5,385 bases of DNA from Bog-366 sp964501985 (lineage in GTDB: Bacteria > Acidobacteriota > Terriglobia > UBA7540), in NCBI GenBank assembly GCA_964501985.1, contig CAZCVY010000373.1, forward strand, positions 1-5,385. Reading direction: 5' to 3'. A program made the position numbers and the translations under genes. A model generated the notes under the pieces. The model ran no database searches and was not told the DNA's origin. It worked only from the letters and a program-made list of their open reading frames with translations. Shown piece after piece: positions 1 to 5,385 of the stretch; positions within the stretch are counted from its first letter, which is position 1; each line of letters opens with the position of its first letter.

Positions 1-14
1 ATGCCCACGCCCCA

Positions 15-52
15 GCGGGCGAGACCCCGATTCATCGGGGCAGGCTGCCCGC
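15..52 (-). repeat. Nested hairpin downstream of the CAT-type permease gene
   Basis: Two nested inverted repeats lie just after the permease stop codon. The outer arms are GCGGGC (15-20) and GCCCGC (47-52). The inner arms are CCCCGA (25-30) and TCGGGG (35-40) around TTCA. On the transcript strand the structure starts about 15 bases after the stop codon, where a terminator would sit. No T-run follows it within the window, so an intrinsic terminator is not supported. The core CCCCGATG on the minus strand also occurs in the hairpin at 1851-1871, so this may be another copy of a dispersed palindrome. The window ends before the next gene, so the whole element may not be visible. Confidence 0.5.
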
Positions 53-66
53 GCTTCGTCCATTCC

Positions 67-1638
<1,572 letters not shown>

Positions 1639-1650
1639 GAGGTTTGGTTT

Positions 1651-1656
1651 CTCCTT
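1651..1656 (-). promoter_or_regulatory. Shine-Dalgarno site of the CAT-type permease
   Basis: AAGGAG on the minus strand lies 12 bases before the ATG at 1638. The spacing is slightly long but the match to the anti-SD core is good, and it supports the chosen start. It is the only clear ribosome binding site seen before any of the three starts in the window. Confidence 0.6.
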
Positions 1657-1681
1657 GAACTCGTAGGGGCAGCTTTATCCG

Positions 1682-1698
1682 CCGCCCCGAAGGGGCGG
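1682..1698. repeat. Hairpin CCGCCCC-GAA-GGGGCGG
   Basis: A perfect 7-bp inverted repeat surrounds a 3-base loop. On the minus-strand transcript the tip reads C-UUCG-G, a very stable tetraloop. It sits about 44 bases before the start codon of the CAT-type permease. No T-run follows on the transcript strand, so it is not a standard terminator. Confidence 0.75.
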
Positions 1699-1708
1699 AA
1701 TATCATTA

Positions 1709-1729
1709 TCCGTAGGTGAAACCTACGGA
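1709..1729. repeat. Palindrome with CCGTAGGT arms (first copy)
   Basis: Nine-base perfect arms, TCCGTAGGT and ACCTACGGA, flank GAA. On the minus strand the tip reads GGTTTCACC. A second copy at 1823-1841 has the opposite loop orientation and one mismatch. The pair therefore forms an inverted repeat of two hairpins. Confidence 0.8.
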
Positions 1730-1753
1730 AACAATGCCCAGAACATCAGTTTC

Positions 1754-1794
1754 CGACCCCGAAATGGGTCGAATATTCGACCCTTTCAGGGTCG
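1754..1794. repeat. Twin CGACCC hairpins around an 18-bp palindrome
   Basis: CGACCC (1754-1759) pairs with GGGTCG (1766-1771), and CGACCC (1778-1783) pairs with GGGTCG (1789-1794). The inner arms form the perfect palindrome GGGTCGAATATTCGACCC (1766-1783), so the block can fold as two small hairpins or as one cruciform. The centre AATATT is also the symmetry axis of the larger mosaic. Confidence 0.8.
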
Positions 1795-1822
1795 GGGGAA
1801 ATCTTTTCTTTACCGTTATGAT

Positions 1823-1841
1823 CCGTAGGTTTCACCCACGG
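1823..1841. repeat. Palindrome with CCGTAGGT arms (second copy, inverted)
   Basis: CCGTAGGT (1823-1830) and ACCCACGG (1834-1841) flank TTC, with one mismatch in the stem. It is a near-identical copy of the hairpin at 1709-1729 in the other orientation: 18 of 19 bases match the reverse complement of the first copy. Confidence 0.75.
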
Positions 1842-1850
1842 CTAATGATA

Positions 1851-1871
1851 GGGTTCCCCATCGGGGAACTC
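1851..1871. repeat. Hairpin with GTTCCCC arms after the SteT-like permease
   Basis: GTTCCCC (1853-1859) and GGGGAAC (1863-1869) flank ATC. One further G-C pair lies outside one mismatch. On the transcript strand it starts about 25 bases after the permease stop codon. There is no T-run behind it. It could protect the 3' end or act as a weak stop signal, but this is inference. Confidence 0.65.
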
Positions 1872-1895
1872 AAGGCGTTTGCTCCTCGCCCGTTC

Positions 1896-3374
1896 TCACG
1901 CTGCAGATGGGCCCGCCGCCCGCCGGCGCCAGAAAAAATAGACCGGAACGCCAATCGCGACAATACTCAAACCGGCGAAGCTTTGTAAAGCTTTGTCTTT
2001 ATTCGTCAACAATGCCAGCTCCACAAATGAGGCGAAAGCAATATACAGGAGGGGAAGGACTGGGTAACCCCAGGCTCGATAGGGCCGCGGCGCGTCGGGG
2101 CGCGTCCGCCGCAGCCGGAAGATCCCCACGATGGTGAGAATATAAAAGAGCAGGACGGCGAAAATGACGTAGTCAAGCAATTGATTGTAGCTGCCCGTGA
2201 GCGTCAGAATCGCCGCCCACACCGCCGAGACCATGAGCGAAACGGCGGGAGTGTGATACTTGGAATGGATCTTCCCTACGGAGGAAAAGAACAGGCCGTC
2301 CTTGGCCATGGCGTAATAGACGCGCGCCCCGGCCAGAACCAGTCCATTCACGCAACCGAAGGTGGATATCATGATGGCGGCAGCCATCAGTCCCGCGCCG
2401 CGGCCCCCCAGCATGGCCCGAACGGCAGCGGTCGCCACGCGGTCCTCGGCTGCGTGCTGAATTCCCTGCTCGAGCAACCCACCCTGCGCGACTCCGCAGA
2501 AGGGCAGCGCGCGGTAGTACGCCCAATTGCAGGCAAAGTAGATGGTGCACACCGCGGCAGTGCCCATAAAGAGTGCCAGGGGCAGATTACGTTTGGGATT
2601 AATCACCTCACTGCCCGTAAAAGTTACGTTGTTCCACGCATCGGAGGAAAATAGCGGTCCCACTAGCGCCACGGCGACTAATGTTAGCGTGGCCAAATTC
2701 CAGTGCCCTCCCTGCCAGAACGCCTGCGTGGAGGAGGCCGGGACGGGATGACCAAAGGCCCACCAAATTCCCAGCAGCACCACCCCTATCAGGGCTGCGA
2801 CCTTCAGAACCGTGAAGACGTTTTGTACCCCAGCACCTACACGCAGACCGAAGATATTTAGCACGCTCAGGAAAAACACAACGAGAATGGCAATGAGTTG
2901 TTGGGATGAAAACGTCAGAGCAATGGGGCGGCCAAGCACCGAGAGGGTCCCGAGGTCGAGCAGTAGAGTCTTTGCCGAAACCCACGGAGCAAAGACGCCC
3001 AGGAATTTACCGAACGCCACCGCCACCGCCGCCACGGTCCCCGTTTGAATCACCAGAAAGAGCGTCCAACCGTAGAGGAAGCCGAAAAGCGGACCGAAGG
3101 CTTCACGCAGGTAAATATACTGCCCGCCGGCCTGCGGCATCATTCCCGCCAACTCACCATAGCTGACGGCCGCGACCACGGTCATCAGTCCACTGATAAT
3201 CCACGTGAGAAAAAACAGTCCCGGAGACTGAAGCTGGCGGCCCATGTCCGCGGCAACGATGAAGACCCCCGAGCCAATCATCGAGCCCATCACCAGGGTG
3301 GTGGAATCAAACAGGCCAAGACCCTTTACGAGCCCGGTAGATTGCGCATTGGCGGTCGTTGTGGAGATTTCCAT
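1896..3374 (-). CDS. Amino acid permease, APC superfamily, LAT/SteT-like family
   Basis: This 492-residue inner-membrane transporter probably takes up or exchanges neutral amino acids. TM1 carries the binding-site motif GSMIGSGVFIV (30-40). TM3 starts after GGQYIYLREAFGPLFGFLYGW (split: GGQYIYLREA 83-92, GPLFGFLYGW 94-103). TM6 contains SSDAWNNVTFTGSEVINPKR (243-262), the form typical of the LAT/SteT branch. ARVYYAMAKDGLFF (350-363) follows TM8. Twelve hydrophobic segments fit near 24-42, 52-76, 92-125, 158-178, 184-206, 230-254, 264-284, 325-350, 375-393, 399-420, 434-455 and 464-482. The ORF stays open 25 codons further to 3449, but that stretch is encoded by the heptamer repeat, so I start at MEISTT, which leaves the usual short cytosolic tail before TM1. 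No clear Shine-Dalgarno precedes this ATG, so the start is less certain than the family. The sequence differs clearly from its permease neighbour, so this is not a recent duplication. The substrate is not predictable. Confidence 0.92.
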   Translation of the reverse strand: MEISTTTANAQSTGLVKGLGLFDSTTLVMGSMIGSGVFIVAADMGRQLQSPGLFFLTWIISGLMTVVAAVSYGELAGMMPQAGGQYIYLREAFGPLFGFLYGWTLFLVIQTGTVAAVAVAFGKFLGVFAPWVSAKTLLLDLGTLSVLGRPIALTFSSQQLIAILVVFFLSVLNIFGLRVGAGVQNVFTVLKVAALIGVVLLGIWWAFGHPVPASSTQAFWQGGHWNLATLTLVAVALVGPLFSSDAWNNVTFTGSEVINPKRNLPLALFMGTAAVCTIYFACNWAYYRALPFCGVAQGGLLEQGIQHAAEDRVATAAVRAMLGGRGAGLMAAAIMISTFGCVNGLVLAGARVYYAMAKDGLFFSSVGKIHSKYHTPAVSLMVSAVWAAILTLTGSYNQLLDYVIFAVLLFYILTIVGIFRLRRTRPDAPRPYRAWGYPVLPLLYIAFASFVELALLTNKDKALQSFAGLSIVAIGVPVYFFWRRRAAGPSAA

Positions 3375-3394
3375 AGAGTTGGAACGAGAGGGAC

Positions 3395-3482
3395 AAAGGG
3401 TAAAGTGTAAAGGGTAAAGGATAAACACCCTTCGGCCTTCAGTTTTCATCCTTTACCCTTTAGCCTTTATCCTTTAGCCTTT
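3395..3482. repeat. Inverted repeat built of heptamers (AAAGGNT) between thiE and the permease
   Basis: The left arm has four heptamers at 3395-3422: AAAGGGT, AAAGTGT, AAAGGGT, AAAGGAT. The right arm has five inverted ones at 3448-3482: ATCCTTT, ACCCTTT, AGCCTTT, ATCCTTT, AGCCTTT. The inner 15 bases pair perfectly (3408-3422 with 3448-3462), and pairing continues with few mismatches to 3395/3475. The loop at 3423-3447 is 25 bases and not repetitive. The right arm contains the thiE stop codon and its last codons. The transcript could form a long, moderately stable stem right after thiE, but there is no T-run for an intrinsic terminator. It looks like an expanded microsatellite or a dispersed repeat, and its function is unknown. 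Confidence 0.85.
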
Positions 3483-4103
3483 TCCTGACACCTTCTCCAG
3501 AAACTCTTCCGCGCGCCGCCTGATGTCGGTCGCTCCCACCAGGCCGCGAATGACGGCGATGGAGTCTGCCCCCGCGTCAAGCACCTCACGAGCATTCTCA
3601 AGCGTTATTCCGCCGATGGCCACTAAGGGCTTGCGTGTGGCCCTTCGCGCTTCCGCGAGGCCCGCTAGTCCCACCGTCGCGTCCGGATTCGCTTTGCTGG
3701 CGGTGGAAAAGATAGGGCCAAACGCAATGTAATCGGCTGTCGAACGGTCCGCTTCCCTCAACTGCTCGAGATTGTGAGTGGAATAGCCGACAATCTTGCC
3801 AGTCCCCACAATCGTGCGTCCGGAATCCGCCGGAAGATCGTCCTGCCCTAGGTGCACTCCATCAGCCTGCACGGCGAGGGCAACGTCGGCGCGGTCGTTG
3901 ACAATGAAAATTCCGCCCGCCTGATGCACGCATTCGGTCACCAGCCGCGCACTCGCATAGAGGTCGCGGGAAGAAGCGTGCTTATCGCGAAGTTGAAGCA
4001 ACCGGACGCCCGCCGCCAAAAGAGCCGTCGCCATTCCGACGGGTGAGCGACCATTCCCCTGAGCCGGGTCAATTATGGCATAGAGACGCGGGATTACAAA
4101 CAT
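3474..4103 (-). CDS. thiE: Thiamine phosphate synthase
   Basis: ThiE is a cytosolic TIM-barrel enzyme that condenses HMP pyrophosphate with THZ phosphate to give thiamine phosphate. The 209 residues match the usual length of about 210. Family motifs appear in order: PRLYAIID (5-12), LQLRDK (36-41, phosphate and pyrophosphate contacts), IVNDRADVA with ADGVHLGQDD (67-89, Asn-Asp for Mg and pyrimidine), GYSTH (106-110), ADYIAFGPIFSTASK (123-137) and VAIGGI (161-166) with DSIAVI (180-185). All expected residues look intact. The open frame extends 17 codons upstream to 4154, but those codons are octamer repeat (reading MARSPNDPMTRWPDDP), so I start at MFVIPRLY. That ATG itself lies in the terminal repeat unit and has no Shine-Dalgarno. 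The last residues (GKG) and the TAA come from the heptamer array. No TPP riboswitch was seen upstream. No other thiamine gene is in the window. Confidence 0.94.
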   Translation of the reverse strand: MFVIPRLYAIIDPAQGNGRSPVGMATALLAAGVRLLQLRDKHASSRDLYASARLVTECVHQAGGIFIVNDRADVALAVQADGVHLGQDDLPADSGRTIVGTGKIVGYSTHNLEQLREADRSTADYIAFGPIFSTASKANPDATVGLAGLAEARRATRKPLVAIGGITLENAREVLDAGADSIAVIRGLVGATDIRRRAEEFLEKVSGKG

Positions 4104-4180
4104 CGGGTCATCGGGCCATCGGGTCATTGGATCATTGGGAGATCGGGCCATCATATCATCTGGTCATTTGCTCATTTCAA
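4101..4180. repeat. Degenerate octamer array (CATCGGGT-type) at the thiE start
   Basis: Ten consecutive 8-base units begin with CAT or a close variant: CATCGGGT, CATCGGGC, CATCGGGT, CATTGGAT, CATTGGGA, GATCGGGC, CATCATAT, CATCTGGT, CATTTGCT, CATTTCAA. Agreement is best beside thiE and fades away from it. The first CAT is the complement of the thiE start codon. The units are the reverse complement of the array at 4292-4347, so the two can pair across about 110 bases. A period of eight is not a multiple of three, which argues against a coding role. Confidence 0.85.
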
Positions 4181-4291
4181 TATCATGTGGTTATCGTTAT
4201 GAAATTCGGCCCCTCTTCATCGGAAGGCGCCGGGAAAATTGCGTTGAGGTTTATCGCCCAAGGCTCTAGGCTGAAGGATTTCGAAAAATTA
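4181..4291. other. Spacer between the two octamer arrays, nothing recognised
   Basis: About 110 bases separate the arrays. I find no gene, tRNA, TPP riboswitch or clear promoter. The part nearest accC has an A/T-rich palindromic patch (TTTCGAAA, 4279-4286). If the arrays pair, this stretch becomes the loop of a large stem. It could hold a promoter for thiE or a small RNA, but nothing in it supports either. Confidence 0.5.
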
Positions 4292-4347
4292 AATGACCCA
4301 ATGACCCAATGACCCAATGACCCAATGACCCAATGACCGAATGACCC
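4292..4347. repeat. Near-perfect octamer array (AATGACCC x7) after accC
   Basis: Seven tandem 8-base units lie head to tail. The five at 4292-4331 are identical AATGACCC, then come AATGACCG and AATGACCC. The array ends two bases before the accC stop codon (TGA, 4352-4350 on the minus strand). On the transcript strand it reads GGGTCATT repeated. Its uniformity contrasts with the degraded inverted partner at 4101-4180, which suggests recent expansion by slippage. Copy number may differ between strains. Confidence 0.9.
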
Positions 4348-4349
4348 GA

Positions 4350-5385
4350 TCACGCCGGGCTGTCGCCGTTGCGGGCGTACCGGCTCAAGAAATGCGTGTC
4401 GAAGTTACCTGCCTGGAAATCCGCATCGGTCATGATTTTTTGGTGGACGGGGATGGATGTGGATATCCCCTCGATAATGAACATCTCAAGGGCCCGGTTC
4501 ATGCGACGGATGGCCTCCGTGCGATCTTTGCCTTGCACGATCAGCTTGGCGATCAGGGAATCGTAGTAGGGCGGGATCACCGACTCCGCATAGGCCGCCG
4601 TATCTACCCGCACGCCTGTGCCGCCGGGTTCGTGGAAAACGGTAATCTTCCCCGCGGATGGGGCAAAGGTCTGGGGGTTCTCTGCAACGATGCGGCATTC
4701 GATTGCGTGTCCCCGCAGCCGTAGAGTTTCTCCTTCGAATGGCACATGGCCACCGGCGGCAATCATGATCTGGTTTTTCACCAAGTCCAGGCCCGTCACC
4801 ATTTCCGTTACTGGATGCTCAACTTGGATGCGCGTATTCATTTCCAGAAAATAAAGATCGCGCTTCTCGTCCATCAATAATTCCACCGTGCCCGCGCTCG
4901 TATAGCCAATCTCCTGGAGCGCGCTAATCACTTGGCGGCCGACACGCAGACGAGTCTCCTCATTAATCTGGGTGGATGGGGATTCTTCCACCAGTTTCTG
5001 ATGACGGCGCTGGATGGTGCACTCACGCTCGCCCAAGTGGACCACCCTGCCGTGTTTGTCGCCCAGGACTTGAAACTCGATGTGGCGGGGAGAGCGAACA
5101 TATTTCTCCAAATAGACATCGGGAGTGGCGAAAGACGCCGCCGCCTCATTCTGTGCGGTCTGGAAAAGGTGGGGAAGGTCCTCCGGCGAGGACACGATGC
5201 GCATTCCCCGGCCGCCGCCGCCCGCAGCGGCCTTCACGATCACTGGGTAGCCGATGCGCTCGGCTTCCCTGAAGGCTTCGTCCAGCGATGAAATCACTTC
5301 CGACCCCGGCAAGACCGGAAGGCCCAGTTCCTTCATTCTGGCCCGGGCTCGATTCTTGTCGCCCATCAAGCTGATGACTTCCGGC
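4350..5385 (-). CDS. accC: Biotin carboxylase subunit of acetyl-CoA carboxylase (5' part outside window)
   Basis: AccC uses ATP and bicarbonate to carboxylate the biotin on AccB (BCCP), the first half-reaction of fatty acid synthesis. The visible 344 residues correspond to about residue 108 to the end of E. coli AccC (449). The frame stays open through the window edge (PEVISLMGDK), so an ATG seven codons in is internal. Visible motifs, numbered from the first full codon, are MGDK (7-10), KAAAGGGGRGM (51-61, ATP-grasp glycine loop), ERECTIQRRHQK (119-130, Lys equivalent to K238), FLEMNTRIQVEHP (179-191, metal and catalytic Glu, Asn and Arg equivalent to E288, N290, R292 and E296) and ECR (229-231, Arg equivalent to R338). 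The biotin carboxylase C-terminal domain follows, with PPYYDSLIAKL (271-281). The catalytic set is complete. A pyruvate or propionyl-CoA carboxylase A subunit is a less likely alternative. accB usually lies directly upstream, which here is beyond the window. Confidence 0.93.
   Translation of the reverse strand, partial: PEVISLMGDKNRARARMKELGLPVLPGSEVISSLDEAFREAERIGYPVIVKAAAGGGGRGMRIVSSPEDLPHLFQTAQNEAAASFATPDVYLEKYVRSPRHIEFQVLGDKHGRVVHLGERECTIQRRHQKLVEESPSTQINEETRLRVGRQVISALQEIGYTSAGTVELLMDEKRDLYFLEMNTRIQVEHPVTEMVTGLDLVKNQIMIAAGGHVPFEGETLRLRGHAIECRIVAENPQTFAPSAGKITVFHEPGGTGVRVDTAAYAESVIPPYYDSLIAKLIVQGKDRTEAIRRMNRALEMFIIEGISTSIPVHQKIMTDADFQAGNFDTHFLSRYARNGDSPA

Larger units (their letters stand above)
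1682..1871. repeat. Intergenic mosaic of six short palindromes
   Basis: The 257-base gap between the two permease genes is largely made of hairpin-forming palindromes. From left to right they are a GC-rich one (1682-1698), a CCGTAGGT palindrome (1709-1729), a pair of CGACCC hairpins joined by a perfect 18-bp palindrome (1754-1794), a second CCGTAGGT-type palindrome (1823-1841) and a GTTCCCC palindrome (1851-1871). The inner modules are arranged as a mirror around about 1774/1775. The spacers between modules do not match one another. No coding potential was recognised. The reading frame that crosses the region on the plus strand looks like translated repeat. REP/BIME-like dispersed repeats are the closest known parallel. 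A role in mRNA 3'-end protection or termination for the upstream permease is inference. Confidence 0.75.

Noticed and set aside
1682..1698. Intrinsic terminator
   Set aside because: The hairpin is strong, but neither strand has a T-run directly after it, and on the transcript strand it lies close before the next start codon.
1716..1988. Plus-strand ORF of 90 codons across the palindrome mosaic
   Set aside because: It runs through the inverted repeats and into the 3' end of the permease on the other strand. It has no SD, and its sequence is translated repeat with no family features.
4150..4180. Possible sigma-70 promoter for thiE (TTGAAA and TATGAT on the minus strand)
   Set aside because: The boxes each match 5 of 6 bases, but the 19-base spacer is long and both boxes lie in decayed octamer units where such words arise easily.
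4043..4312. Plus-strand ORF of 89 codons covering the octamer arrays
   Set aside because: It overlaps thiE antisense, consists largely of repeat units with a period of eight, and shows no family features.
4292..4347. CRISPR array
   Set aside because: Units are 8 bases with no spacers between them. This is a simple tandem repeat.
4104..4349. TPP riboswitch upstream of thiE
   Set aside because: No CTGAGA-type or ACCTGA-type conserved segments of the THI element are visible on the minus strand.
5364..5369. Start of accC at the ATG or TTG near the window edge
   Set aside because: The frame continues to the window end with PEVIS before LMGDK, as in full-length biotin carboxylases, and about 107 N-terminal residues would be missing.

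Overview
The window carries four minus-strand genes in one direction. In transcription order they are accC (biotin carboxylase, 5' end outside the window), thiE (thiamine phosphate synthase) and two amino acid permeases of the APC superfamily from different subfamilies. The sequence is a moderately GC-rich bacterial chromosome. No phage, IS, CRISPR, tRNA or rRNA sequence was recognised. The gene content is housekeeping plus transport. Acidobacteriota (class Terriglobia or similar) is my best guess, from the CAT-type permease with a long loop and from intergenic DNA packed with short palindromes and 7-8 bp tandem repeats. This is recall of style, not a database match.

Layout from right to left: accC fills 4350-5385. 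A 246-base gap (4104-4349) holds two arrays of the same octamer in opposite orientation, separated by about 110 bases without recognisable content. thiE (3474-4103) has its start codon in the last unit of one array and its stop codon in a different, heptamer-based array. The 99-base gap after thiE is dominated by that second element, an inverted repeat built from TAAAGG-type heptamers. A LAT/SteT-like permease follows (1896-3374). A 257-base gap then holds a mosaic of at least six small palindromes in near mirror order (1682-1871). A CAT/YfnA-like permease (67-1638) ends the series, followed by a nested hairpin at the left edge.

How the genes work together: AccC supplies the ATP-dependent carboxylation half-reaction of acetyl-CoA carboxylase, and ThiE joins the two halves of thiamine. 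The two permeases probably import or exchange amino acids. No single pathway links all four, and the structured gaps make one tight operon doubtful. No TPP riboswitch motif was seen before thiE.

The most notable signal is outside the genes. Each of the three intergenic gaps is occupied by a different inverted-repeat architecture, and two of these supply gene start or stop codons. They look like dispersed lineage-specific repeats. They also create false N-terminal extensions of thiE and the middle permease if the longest ORF is taken. I see no convincing new protein system here.
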